Source: Thermoleophilaceae bacterium (GTDB lineage Bacteria; Actinomycetota; Thermoleophilia; Solirubrobacterales; Thermoleophilaceae). Taken from it: a stretch of DNA of 64,000 nt. The translations under genes and the position numbers were made by a program. Each line of letters opens with the position of its first letter. Position 1 is the first letter of the stretch. Shown in pieces: positions 55,920-63,996 of the stretch. The stretch covers positions 1 to 64,000 of the forward strand of contig JAUJOQ010000009.1 in NCBI GenBank assembly GCA_030447725.1, in the 5' to 3' direction. The notes under the pieces are model-generated. The model worked only from the letters and a program-made list of their open reading frames with translations. It was not told the origin of the DNA and made no database searches.

Positions 55920-56345
55920 TTGGATCCGGGAGCTAGCGCCGAACATAGTCTTACTCAAAAGGTTCCGCTGGTCGACTTCGAGGTGCTTGTTCCTTGCGCT
56001 AACGCTGGGGCGGGGGAGACCGTGCAGCTTGCAGGCGAGCTCGACGTCGTCTGCAACTTTACTAGCACCGAGACGACCGTCTCGGGCACCTTCTCTAGCA
56101 ACGCACAAGAAGTGTCGGCTGTCGGCTCCGTCACACGCGATAGGTACCGGGGGCTCGGGGAGCATCACCAGCACTTCACTGCCACGCTCGCCGAGGGTAC
56201 AAACAGCTTTTCGTTTGTGAGTCTGTTTCGGCTAACTGGCCCAGGCCGAGCAACCGATGTCCACGTTCACTCATCTTACGTTTTTACGGGCCTGGCCGGC
56301 GAGTACGTGGTGACCGTAAACGGGCCAAGAGCAGAATGTAAATAA
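55920..56345 (+). CDS. Hypothetical protein, possibly missing its N-terminus
   Basis: 141 residues in an isolated frame starting at a TTG. The readable part, VDFEVLVPCANAGAGETVQL then GELDVVCNF and HHQHFTATLAEGTNSFSFVS, resembles conserved actinobacterial proteins (FxVFVPCANGGAGE type) that usually begin with a signal peptide. Here no signal peptide precedes it and the only start is TTG 55920, so the 5' end may be lost or shifted. Beta-rich, probably secreted in homologues; function unknown. The 300 bp upstream (55621-55919) shows no gene. Confidence 0.5.
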   Translation: MDPGASAEHSLTQKVPLVDFEVLVPCANAGAGETVQLAGELDVVCNFTSTETTVSGTFSSNAQEVSAVGSVTRDRYRGLGEHHQHFTATLAEGTNSFSFVSLFRLTGPGRATDVHVHSSYVFTGLAGEYVVTVNGPRAECK

Positions 56346-56550
56346 CCGAGGTACCAACGACCCACCGGAGTAACACATCCGTCACCTGACTACCTACACG
56401 TCGATACGAGGGAGCACGAAATCGACAGGCGGCGGCCCTATTCGCAGGTTCAGTGGCCGCTGCCCGCCTCGATGACCGGACACCTCCCCGACCCGCCCTG
56501 AGCCGTGGCCAGCGCGATCAAGGCCGGCGACGAATGCTCGACGGAGGAAG

Positions 56551-56800
56551 TCAAGTAGGGGAGGTCACGATCTCCTTTGCCCGGGCTTGCTCGATCGCCC
56601 ACTGCGTCGGGTTGTCGGCCTTCCGGGGCCGTTGCGCCCGCGCGGGTTTGAGCGCTTCGGGGCGCCGGCGGCGAGCTCGATCATCGAACAGCATGTGTAG
56701 GAGATCTGTCGTCCGATCGAAGGGTAGGTTCGCGACGACGCTGAACCCCCGCGGATCGGGAAGGTGCGGGCTGCGCCCGCGCTTCGCAGAGGCCCTCACG
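56551..56800 (-). pseudogene. Erm/KsgA-like rRNA adenine methyltransferase remnant
   Basis: Within a short minus-strand frame, RGFSVVANLPFDRTTDLLHMLFDD matches motif IV (NLPF/Y) and the following helix of Erm/KsgA 23S/16S rRNA dimethyladenosine methyltransferases, and TQWAIEQARAKEI resembles the segment that follows. SAM-binding motifs I-III should precede but are absent: the region to the right is the intact acetyltransferase gene. It ends at 56551 without the C-terminal domain. A decayed internal fragment, not a functional resistance gene. Confidence 0.45.
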
Positions 56801-56801
56801 G

Positions 56802-57422
56802 TCAAGGTGCGGCCCCTTGCTGGGTGAGCGCCTTGGACATCATGAAGCCGACGTGGCACCCGGCGACGGCGTCGCGAACGGTCCGGTGCAGATCTAGCCG
56901 GGGTTCGTCGAGTTCGACGAAGAGCTGTGCAACGTCGTTGTATGACGAGCGCCAGGACCTAAGGCCGTAAAGCGGCCCGCTCAGCAGCGCTTCGGACTCT
57001 CGCTGGTAGAGCTCCGGGTCATAGACCCACTGGAACAACAGGTTCGGCGTATAGCCCAGGTGATACCAGAAGCCAACCTCCTCGCCGGTGCCCAAGGCGA
57101 CCGTGTCAGCCCCTAGCAGGCGGGCCTCCGTCTGGACCCGCTCGACGAGGCGTCGACCTATGCCTCGGTGGCGAAACGACTCCACCACGGCGATCGTGCG
57201 CAGGATCACCGTTCCGTCGTCGTGGCGAAACGCCAACGCACCGCCCACCGGATCCGCATCGGCCCAGGCCGAGACCATGAGCCGTTGGTCGACGGGAAAG
57301 TGCGCGGAGAGGTCGTCGAAGCGCTTGTCGCTGCTGTCCAGGGGGTCGGGAGACCGAGCGCCGAGCAGGTCAAACAGGTTTGCCAGCTCTGCGCGATCTC
57401 GTACCGGTCGAACCTCGATCAT
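56802..57422 (-). CDS. GNAT-family N-acetyltransferase
   Basis: 206 residues from ATG 57422 (MIEVRPVRDRAELANLF), overlapping the MerR stop by ATGA. GNAT fold: beta strands VGGALAFRHDD and ILRTIAVVESFRHRGIGRRLVERVQ (the RxxGxG acetyl-CoA loop), then GTGEEVGFWYHLGY with the motif B Tyr. The C-terminal 70 residues (LYGLRSWRSSYNDVAQLFVELDE, then DAVAGCHVGFMMSKAL) form an extension beyond the usual domain. Substrate unknown; a MerR partner suggests induction by a small molecule, for example an antibiotic. Confidence 0.82.
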   Translation of the reverse strand: MIEVRPVRDRAELANLFDLLGARSPDPLDSSDKRFDDLSAHFPVDQRLMVSAWADADPVGGALAFRHDDGTVILRTIAVVESFRHRGIGRRLVERVQTEARLLGADTVALGTGEEVGFWYHLGYTPNLLFQWVYDPELYQRESEALLSGPLYGLRSWRSSYNDVAQLFVELDEPRLDLHRTVRDAVAGCHVGFMMSKALTQQGAAP

Positions 57423-57757
57423 CGTCGCTCCCTCGTGCGTGTCGGACCCGGGACGAGGCGACACCGGACCTCCGCCAGTGCTTGACGTCGGCTGAGCGTT
57501 TCTGCTCTCAGCGAACGTTCCCAGCCCTCGAGGGCGGCTGCCGAGGGAGCGCCCAGGAAGCGGCCGATGTCCGCGAGGCTCACCCCTGCCCTGCGCAGCA
57601 GGCGCACGGTCTCTGCCTGTTCCAGCTGGCCGGGCTCGTAGTAGCGATACCCGGATTCCGAGTCCACAGCGGCCGGAACCAGCACGCCAACCTCCGCGTA
57701 GCTGCGCAGTACCTTCGGCGACAACCCACAGCGGCTCGAGAACTCGCCGATCGTCAT
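57419..57757 (-). CDS. MerR-family transcriptional regulator
   Basis: 112 residues from ATG 57757 (MTIGEFSSRCGLSPKVLRSY). Winged-helix MerR N-terminal domain: HTH then GVLVPAAVDSESGYRYYEPGQLEQAETVRLLRRAGVSL in pieces, with the usual Arg-Tyr-Tyr wing. Only a short dimerisation helix follows (ALEGWERSLRAETLSRRQAL) and there is no metal-binding cysteine pair, so it is a small-molecule type. It overlaps the GNAT gene start, so both are co-transcribed and probably autoregulated from 57758 onward. Confidence 0.85.
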   Translation of the reverse strand: MTIGEFSSRCGLSPKVLRSYAEVGVLVPAAVDSESGYRYYEPGQLEQAETVRLLRRAGVSLADIGRFLGAPSAAALEGWERSLRAETLSRRQALAEVRCRLVPGPTRTRERR

Positions 57758-58299
57758 CAACCCGTCCACGCCGCTGATGATGAGCCCGGCCCCCAGGGCA
57801 AAGTCAAGGCCGCCGGGTTCCAGTCTGCCAATGGCGACCTGCAGCGGCCGACCTGGCGGCTCCTGGGCGGCGGAAAGGTCGCCGCCTGGCGAGCCACGAG
57901 AAGGCGAACAGCGCAGACCAAAGCCTGGTCGTCGGCCTCGCGGCGATGGCCCTGTCCGTGGCCTTCCCCCAGGTCGCCGTCGCTGCTCCTTTCGCGATTG
58001 GAGCTCTCGCCTGGCTTGAACCACCCGGCCTATGGGCGCCCACCGGCCGGCAACCCAGGTGCGAAGGCGGGCGTGGGCTCGGGGTGGAGAAGACGCTCGC
58101 TTGTCGCGCGAAGTGACCGCGGCCGCCGCAACTTGGCGTTGCTTGACCAGCCTTGCCAGTCTCGCCCAGCGGCGAGTCGAGCGAACCACCCGACTGCAGC
58201 GACGCCTGCTGCGCGACGCTCGTTGTCTGTGACGGACCGCGCGGCGAAGTGGGGGCGAGCCGGTCGTGGAGTTCACCGACCGGCGCCGCTACAGGTCCG
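57758..58299. other. About 540-bp region without a confident gene
   Basis: Probably holds the MerR promoter at its left end. A 56-codon frame at 57946-58116 (MALSVAFPQVAVAAPFAIGA, one hydrophobic helix) is the only coding-like segment; its frame is open upstream without a start, so it might be a broken membrane protein. Nothing else recognised. Confidence 0.35.
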
Positions 58300-58974
58300 A
58301 TGGTTCACCCTCGAAGAGTGCATCGTCGCCACGCCATCTTGGTATGCGCTGCCGCGGCGCTTGGGGCGCTCGCCTCTCAGGCGCTAGCGGGTGAGCGCGA
58401 GCCGCCCGGCCCGGAACGCACAATCCATCGTAACGGCGAGGCATTCACGGTTCGAGAAGTGTCGGTGGCGTGGCAGTTGGCCGATGTGGGGCGACGCGGC
58501 CGGACGCTCAAGCTGTTCTACGAGAGTGGAGGCTGCGGACATGACAACGGCCGAGCGAAGGTGGAGGAGGGTCGCACGACCATCGAGATCGGCGTCCGCC
58601 AAGACGAGACGACGGGCATCGTCGGCGAGGAGAACTTCGGATGCACGGACGACCTGCGCACCCCTCCGCTGCGAGTGCGGCTGTCACGGCCGGTGGGGGG
58701 TCGTCGGGTCGAAGGCGGACCGCGAATGGGGCCATACACGAGACGCGCAAGCCGCCTCCGTGAACTCCCAAACGGATATTTGCAATGGCTCGTGCCAAAC
58801 ACGGTGGGGCTCTCGCCCGGTGACGCGGTTGACCTCCTCGGCGACCAAGGGCTCCGGGCGCGGACTACGGGTCATGCCCAAGGTCGTGTGGTAGCCCAGA
58901 GACCCAAGGCGGGCAAACCGCCGTTGAAGGACCAGCGAGGACGGCAGCAGGCGGTCGTGCTGGTCGTCCGTTAG
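58300..58974 (+). CDS. Secreted protein with C-terminal PASTA-like domain
   Basis: 224 residues from ATG 58300. N-terminal signal peptide: basic MVHPRRVHRRHAI, hydrophobic LVCAAAALGALASQ, then ALAGE as a likely cleavage site. The mid part contains two Cys (GGCGHDNG; NFGCTDD), possibly a disulfide. The last 60 residues, VPNTVGLSPGDAVDLLGDQG then VVAQRPKAGKPP, have the PASTA pattern (VPNxxGxxxxxAxxxLxxxGL...VxxQxPxxG). PASTA modules bind peptidoglycan/beta-lactams in kinases and PBPs, but no kinase or PBP domain is present. Likely periplasmic or cell-wall associated. Confidence 0.7.
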   Translation: MVHPRRVHRRHAILVCAAAALGALASQALAGEREPPGPERTIHRNGEAFTVREVSVAWQLADVGRRGRTLKLFYESGGCGHDNGRAKVEEGRTTIEIGVRQDETTGIVGEENFGCTDDLRTPPLRVRLSRPVGGRRVEGGPRMGPYTRRASRLRELPNGYLQWLVPNTVGLSPGDAVDLLGDQGLRARTTGHAQGRVVAQRPKAGKPPLKDQRGRQQAVVLVVR

Positions 58975-59395
58975 GGAGGGCACTGAGAGCCTCCCCCGCC
59001 ACCGCTTCGCGGGAACGCGCGGGCGACGACTTCCGCGCGAAGCGCCCTGAAGATTCGGATGTGATCCGGCCACGGCGCGGACCATGCGAACGGCGGTTTA
59101 GGTACCCGATGCGATCTGCCGGGGGTACCGGGGCTGCGGAAAGAGCACATCCACCCGAAAGGTCAGACCGCTCGAGCGCAAAGAACGCACCGCGCGCGAG
59201 CCACGGCTAGCACGCCGCCCAGCGCGAGGCGCGCCCGCTTCCAGGATCGCACCCTGCGGGTGCTGTGGAGCGCGGGACGGCCCCGCACCGGTTGCTCCTC
59301 TGTCAAGGGAACGCCCGCCATGGGCTTCTACTGGACGGCGGGTTGGGCGATGGCCGACGCGCCCGGTGGCTATGAGGTTGTGCGTGGGGGGCTGC
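58975..59395. other. About 420-bp spacer
   Basis: Lies between the converging PASTA-like and TetR genes. No gene, repeat or strong hairpin with T-run was identified. Confidence 0.4.
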
Positions 59396-60055
59396 CTAGG
59401 GTCGCGTGCCCCTCTTGCTGGTTGGTGGGTGGTCGAGTTCGCCCAGGAGTGTGTGGATCGCAGTTCGGGCGCGGTCGAACACCGCAGGGTCGCGCTTGAC
59501 TTGAGATAGCGCGTGGGTGTTCATCAGGATGGAGTGCAGCTCAAAGGCGGTTTGTCCGGGGTCGCGTTGGGGGTGCAGCTCGCCTGTTTGGTTGGCGGCC
59601 TCGACAGCTGTCTCGAGCACCGCGATCTCGCGGTCGAGGGCTTCGGTGAGTGCTGCGGCTACCGGGCCCTGGCGGGTTGCGAACTCGACTGCTGAGACGA
59701 TCAGAAAGCATCCCCCCGGGAACTTCTTGCGTTCAAAGAAGCTCAGCCAGCGATCCAGCAGTGCCGCGAGTCCGCTGTCGGAGCCACTGCCCAGGGTGGC
59801 GGCCACGTTCGCTTCGAAGACCTCGCGGACGTGCGCGATCGTCGCGAGCTGGAGTTCCTCCTTCGAGGTGAAGTGGGCGTAGAGGCCGCTCTTGCTGATT
59901 CCGACCGCGGCGGCCAGGCGCCGCATCGACAGCTGCTCGAGGCCTTCCTCGGATGCGATCTTGCAAGCGGCGGTGAGGATCGCGGCGAGCGTCTGTTGGC
60001 CCTGCTTCGATCCTCGCCTGGGGCTGTCGCTGGCCGGATTGGCATCGATGGTCAT
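59396..60055 (-). CDS. TetR/AcrR-family transcriptional repressor
   Basis: 219 residues from ATG 60055 (MTIDANPASD). N-terminal HTH: LAAILTAACKIASEEGLEQL then MRRLAAAVGISKSGLYAHFTSKEEL. The C-terminal ligand domain contains LLDRWLSFFERKKFPGGCFL and VSAVEFATRQGPVAAAL, as in the YxaF/TetR_C_16-like group. Ligand unknown. It faces the small membrane protein gene across a 186-bp region containing a TetR-like palindrome, so autoregulation is likely. Confidence 0.85.
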   Translation of the reverse strand: MTIDANPASDSPRRGSKQGQQTLAAILTAACKIASEEGLEQLSMRRLAAAVGISKSGLYAHFTSKEELQLATIAHVREVFEANVAATLGSGSDSGLAALLDRWLSFFERKKFPGGCFLIVSAVEFATRQGPVAAALTEALDREIAVLETAVEAANQTGELHPQRDPGQTAFELHSILMNTHALSQVKRDPAVFDRARTAIHTLLGELDHPPTSKRGTRP

Positions 60056-60183
60056 CTGAGACTGCCTACCCGAAAAGTGCGATGTAAAGATCAGCTGGCT
60101 GGCGGACACCGTGATCGATCAACCTGCTGATACCACAAGCCTTGGGCTGCGACGGCAGCGAGCCCCGGCGGCTGGACAACGAC

Positions 60184-60193
60184 CGACCGGTCG
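60184..60193. promoter_or_regulatory. Candidate TetR operator
   Basis: CGACCGGTCG is a perfect 10-base palindrome inside GACCGACCGGTCGTC (60181-60195), similar to GACCGACCGGTC-type operators of TetR-family regulators. It lies between the TetR gene (starts 60055, leftward) and the gene starting at 60242. Confidence 0.4.
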
Positions 60194-60241
60194 TCCGTGG
60201 TAGGTTCCGGCGCCAGTGAACCCGACGCGCAAGGAGACCCT

Positions 60242-60526
60242 GTGAGCCCGGAGTCTGGAAGCACCGACCCACAAGATCTGCGGCACGACATCGAGGATCT
60301 CAAGAAAGAGCAGGCCGTGCAGGTGGCAACGCAGTCTGGCGCTCAAGCCACCCAGGCAGCTACGCAGGCCGGCGCTGAGGCCACGCAGGCCGCCACACAG
60401 GCCGGCCAGGCGACGACAACGGCCGCCGCACAAGCGGGAATGATGGCGACTGTCGGCGTGGGCGCCGCCAGCCTGATCGTAGGTATCTTCCTCGGCCTGG
60501 CGATTGCCAAGACTTCCGGGCGGTAG
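60242..60526 (+). CDS. Small Ala/Gln/Thr-repeat protein with one C-terminal membrane helix
   Basis: 94 residues from GTG 60242, preceded by AAGGAG at about 60230. The N-terminal third is charged (HDIEDLKKEQAVQ, coiled-coil-like). The middle is a degenerate ATQAG/ATQAA repeat of about eight 4-5-residue units. The end is a hydrophobic helix MATVGVGAASLIVGIFLGLA followed by KTSGR. The predicted topology is a tail-anchored membrane protein. It overlaps the downstream sigma factor gene by 23 bp, so the two are coupled; a membrane-associated regulator of that factor is speculative. Confidence 0.7.
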   Translation: MSPESGSTDPQDLRHDIEDLKKEQAVQVATQSGAQATQAATQAGAEATQAATQAGQATTTAAAQAGMMATVGVGAASLIVGIFLGLAIAKTSGR

Positions 60527-61298
60527 CCCACAAGACCCAGTCGCCAGCGGGCAGCAAGGGCCCGCTGGCGCAGTCGACCGCCAGCTTTTTCGTCGCTGCC
60601 AGGACGGCGATGCCCGGGCCCGTGAGGAGCTCGTTCACAGGTTCTTGCCCCTCGCCAAGCGCCTCGCTGGGCGCTACCGCCACACCGACGAGCCTCGGGA
60701 GGATCTCGAGCAAGTGGCTTGTGTCGGTCTCGTCAAGGCGATCGACCGCTATGACCCTGAGCGCGGGCCCTTTGCCCACTACGCCGTGCCGACGATGATC
60801 GGAGAGCTCAAGCGCCACCTCCGCGACAAGAGGTGGGGCATGCGCGTGCCGCGCCCGCTCCAAGAGCGCTTCCTGAAGGTCAACGCTTCGATCGACGAGC
60901 TCTCTCTGCGACTGGGCCGCTCGCCGACGCCAAAGGACATCGCCGAGAACACCGGCCTCTCAGTCGAGGAGGTGCTCGAGGCGCTCGAGGCCTCTCGCGC
61001 CTTCTCCCCGGTCAGGCTCGACGCCCCCCACCCCGGAGATGCGCAGGACGCAGACCGTACGCTGGGCGACACGATCGGCGCGAAAGACCCCCACTACGGG
61101 TTCGTCGAGCTGGGACAGGCACTCGCACCGACCGTCCGCGCGCTTCCCCCCAAACAGCAAACGATCCTCAAGCTGCGCTTCATCGACGACCTCAGCCAAT
61201 CCGAGATAGCCGAGCAGGTAGGGATCTCGCAGATGCACGTCTCTCGCCTGCTGCGGCAATCGCTCGACCGCCTCGGCGCCGCCACCAACCCACCATAA
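60504..61298 (+). CDS. SigB/SigF/SigG-type RNA polymerase sigma factor
   Basis: 264 residues from TTG 60504, the only start compatible with the first conserved residues. Region 1.2/2: LVHRFLPLAKRLAGRYRH, DLEQVACVGLVKAIDRYDPERGPFAHYAVPTMIGELKRHLRDK. Region 3: VPRPLQERFLKVNASIDEL then RSPTPKDIAENTGLSVEEVLEAL. Region 4 HTH: LPPKQQTILKLRFIDDLSQSEIAEQVGISQMHVSRLLRQSL. This is the group 3 stress/sporulation sigma type; no anti-sigma factor or antagonist is adjacent, which is unusual. Coupled to the small membrane protein upstream. Confidence 0.92.
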   Translation: MPRLPGGSPQDPVASGQQGPAGAVDRQLFRRCQDGDARAREELVHRFLPLAKRLAGRYRHTDEPREDLEQVACVGLVKAIDRYDPERGPFAHYAVPTMIGELKRHLRDKRWGMRVPRPLQERFLKVNASIDELSLRLGRSPTPKDIAENTGLSVEEVLEALEASRAFSPVRLDAPHPGDAQDADRTLGDTIGAKDPHYGFVELGQALAPTVRALPPKQQTILKLRFIDDLSQSEIAEQVGISQMHVSRLLRQSLDRLGAATNPP

Positions 61299-61459
61299 GC
61301 CGACGCCGCCCTGAGATGCCGCCTTGCAAATCAATCATTCACCTCAGGCGGCAGCCCTGCAGACCTTCGCGAGTGCGAGTCAAACGTCCGAGACAGCCGG
61401 TCTCGAGCCCGATCGTCGAATAAGGCAGCGGATCAGGTTGAGCAGCGTCCGCAGCGGCT

Positions 61460-62242
61460 TCAGTCCCCCGCCTGCTCGGAGTGAAAGTCCCCGCCGCAGA
61501 GTCCGTGCACGCCGCGCCCGAGCCGCCGCGCCTCTCTCTCCGAGCGCCGGTAGGCGGCGGTGCGCCGGAACGGGTTGCCGGCGTAGACGTAGGTCTTCGC
61601 CCAGCCGGCGGCTATCTGCGCGCGGCCGAGGTCGCGGCCCGCGCGTCCGACGTAGGCCAGCAGCCGGCCGTAGCGGTCGATCGTGTCCTGGGTCGGGTCG
61701 GTGCGCAGCGTGGCCCGGGCGCCGGCTGGTGCGAGGCGTTTCATCTTGGCCGAGGCCTGCGGGCCGCCGCACTCGATCGCCACGCCGGGGCGCCTGGTCT
61801 CGGGGGTGTCGATGCCGATGATCCGCACGTCACGCTGGCGGCGGCGGTAGCGCACCTTGATCGTGTCGCCGTCGGTGACCGAGACCACGAGGGCGCGAAT
61901 CGTCCGCCCCCGCCTGCGCTCGGTGCCGCCGTCGCCGCGAGCACTCGAGCACGGACACGGCAGCGAGTCGCACGCGACGCCGTCGCCATCGCCGTCGAGG
62001 CGGTCGGGGTCAGAGCCCGGGCCCCCACGGTCGATGAAGTAGCCCTGGGCGGCGGCCTGGTTGTCGAAGTCCGAGCAGTCGCGGTCGGCGGCGCGGGCGA
62101 TCGGCGACACAAGTCCGCTCGCTGACGCGGCAATCACGAAGGCGGTCACGATCGCTGCGGCCGGCAGCCACCATCGCAGACGTCGGTCGTATCGGCTCCC
62201 CACACCTGCACTATGGGATCCGCACGCGAATTGCGCAAGCAC
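61460..62242 (-). CDS. Secreted thermonuclease (SNase) with Excalibur calcium-binding domain
   Basis: About 260 residues from GTG 62242 (GTG 62203 also possible). Signal segment RRLRWWLPAAAIVTAFVIAASA then ARA as a likely cleavage site. Excalibur domain: DCSDFDNQAAAQGYF and the EF-hand-like loop DRLDGDGDGVACDSLP. SNase fold: ALVVSVTDGDTIKVRY (catalytic Asp), IIGIDTPETR (catalytic Arg/Glu region) and DRYGRLLAYV (second Arg). The active site thus looks complete. Extracellular nucleic-acid degradation or uptake is expected. Starts 2 bp after the SNF2 helicase stop. Confidence 0.9.
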   Translation of the reverse strand: MLAQFACGSHSAGVGSRYDRRLRWWLPAAAIVTAFVIAASASGLVSPIARAADRDCSDFDNQAAAQGYFIDRGGPGSDPDRLDGDGDGVACDSLPCPCSSARGDGGTERRRGRTIRALVVSVTDGDTIKVRYRRRQRDVRIIGIDTPETRRPGVAIECGGPQASAKMKRLAPAGARATLRTDPTQDTIDRYGRLLAYVGRAGRDLGRAQIAAGWAKTYVYAGNPFRRTAAYRRSEREARRLGRGVHGLCGGDFHSEQAGD

Positions 62243-62244
62243 GC

Positions 62245-63996
62245 TCAGACGCCCTCCGGCAGATCCGCGGCGTACTCGGCGAGGATCGCTCCGGCGAGTG
62301 ACTCACCATCGCCGCTGCCGCCGTCGGTGAGGGAGTCGACAACCTCGCGTTTGGTTTCCAGCAGCGCCGCGATCCGTTCGTCGATGGTGCCCGCGGCAAG
62401 CAGGTACCAGGCGGTGACGCCGCTGGCCTGGCCGATGCGATGCACGCGATCCTCGGCCTGGTCGTGCTTGGCCGGGGTCCAGGCCAGCTCGAGGAACGCC
62501 ACGTTCGCGGCCCTGGTGAGCGTGAACCCGTGCGAGGCGACCTCCAGCGAGCACACACACAGCTGGGGGCCGTCGTCGGACTGAAAGCGCCGCACATTCT
62601 CCTCGCGCGCCTCATAGCTGTCGGCGCCGACGATCTGCGCGCTGTGGGGAAAGCGCTCGGCTACGACGCTCTGGATGTCGCGGTGATGGGCGAACACCAC
62701 CAGGCGCTCCTCGGACTCCAGGAAGTCCTCGAGCCACGACACGGCGGCGGTGAGCTTGCCCCGGGCCGCAAGGCGCCGTAGGGCCGTCATCCGCACGATC
62801 GCCTGCGACCGTGCGCTCGGCAGCAACCCGCCCGGAGCTTCCTCGTCGAGCTGGGCCTGCAGCCAGCAGACGAAGTCGCGCTCGGCGCGCTTGTACTCGG
62901 CCTCGTTGTCGAGCGGCACCGTGATCACCGCGCGGCGCTTGGCCGGCAGCTGGGTGAGCACATCCGCCTTGCGGCGACGCAGGTAGCACGAGCCCCGGAG
63001 GCGCTGGTGGAGCCGGCGGCGGGAACGCTCGGAGCTATAGCCGTGCCTGAAGCTGCTCGCCGATCCGTATTCACGGAGGCGGTCGAGCGCGCGCAGCTGG
63101 GGCGCGAGCTCGGCCGGGCGGTTGACGACCGGGGTGCCGGTCAGTGCGAGCCTCAGCGCGTCGGGCCCGAGGTCGTCGGCGAGATCGAGTACCGCCTTTG
63201 TCCGCGCGGCCCTGGGGTTCTTCACGTAGTGGGCCTCGTCGAGGATCAGGGCCTGGGGCGCCAACGTCCTCAGTGACTCCAGATGAGCGCCCACGATCTC
63301 GTAGTTGAGGACGAAGATGTCCGCCTCCTCGAAGCGCTGCGGCGAGCGCCCGGCGATGCTGCGGGCGGCCCGTTGAGGCAGCCACGAACGGATCTCCCGC
63401 AGCCAGTTGAGCTTGAGCGAGGCCGGGCAGATCACGACCGCCGGGTAGGCCTGATCGGACTGGACTGTCGCGAGCGCCTGGATCGTCTTCCCGAGACCCT
63501 GCTCGTCGGCGAGGAACAGGCGGCGGCGCTCGAGCGCGTAGGCCACACCGGCGCGCTGGAACGGCATCAGGTCGCCGCCCAGACCCTCGACGGTGATGTC
63601 GGCGTCCGCAGCCGAGGAGAGCGCAATCAGGCGCTGGGTGTCGACCTCCGAGGCCACGGCGCCCTCGACGAGCCGGGCGGCCGCCGGGGTGCAGAGGACC
63701 CGGTGGATCCTGACGAACCGGGCGAGCGTCTCCGGCGGCCACGCGGCGGCGGGCAGGCCGGTGGCCGACGGGGCGAGCCCGTGCCGGCGGCGCAGCAGGG
63801 CCAGCTCCTGCGCGACGAATGCGCTCTCGGGTTCCTCGTCCCAGATCGTCTCGACGCTGAGGCGCATGCCGTCCGGCTCTGTGATCACGTCGAGCTCTGC
63901 GCCCGGTACGGCCGTCGCGGCCGGGTTCCTGGTGAGCCACCCGAGGGCGTTCTCGATGCCGGGAGCAACGCTCACCTCGGTCTCGCCCGACAGCAC
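62245..63996 (-). CDS. SNF2-family helicase (SMARCAL1/annealing-helicase-like), possibly 5'-partial
   Basis: 583 residues to the GTG at 63996; the frame stays open to the window edge, so the true start may lie outside. SF2 motifs: I ADEQGLGKTIQALA, Ia VVICPASLKLNWLREI, II LILDEAHYVKN, III LALTGTPVVNRP, then VVFAHHRDIQSVV, V/VI LTRAANVAFLELAWTPAKHDQAEDRVHRIGQ and YLLAAGTIDERI. The QAEDRVHRIGQ ending is typical of SNF2 proteins of SMARCAL1/ZRANB3 kind. Likely role in DNA repair or fork remodelling; a 2-bp gap links it to the SNase gene. Confidence 0.88.
   Translation of the reverse strand: MLSGETEVSVAPGIENALGWLTRNPAATAVPGAELDVITEPDGMRLSVETIWDEEPESAFVAQELALLRRRHGLAPSATGLPAAAWPPETLARFVRIHRVLCTPAAARLVEGAVASEVDTQRLIALSSAADADITVEGLGGDLMPFQRAGVAYALERRRLFLADEQGLGKTIQALATVQSDQAYPAVVICPASLKLNWLREIRSWLPQRAARSIAGRSPQRFEEADIFVLNYEIVGAHLESLRTLAPQALILDEAHYVKNPRAARTKAVLDLADDLGPDALRLALTGTPVVNRPAELAPQLRALDRLREYGSASSFRHGYSSERSRRRLHQRLRGSCYLRRRKADVLTQLPAKRRAVITVPLDNEAEYKRAERDFVCWLQAQLDEEAPGGLLPSARSQAIVRMTALRRLAARGKLTAAVSWLEDFLESEERLVVFAHHRDIQSVVAERFPHSAQIVGADSYEAREENVRRFQSDDGPQLCVCSLEVASHGFTLTRAANVAFLELAWTPAKHDQAEDRVHRIGQASGVTAWYLLAAGTIDERIAALLETKREVVDSLTDGGSGDGESLAGAILAEYAADLPEGV

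Noticed and set aside
57946..58116. 56-codon frame with one hydrophobic helix
   Set aside because: No ribosome site and the frame is open upstream without a start; too weak to list as a gene.
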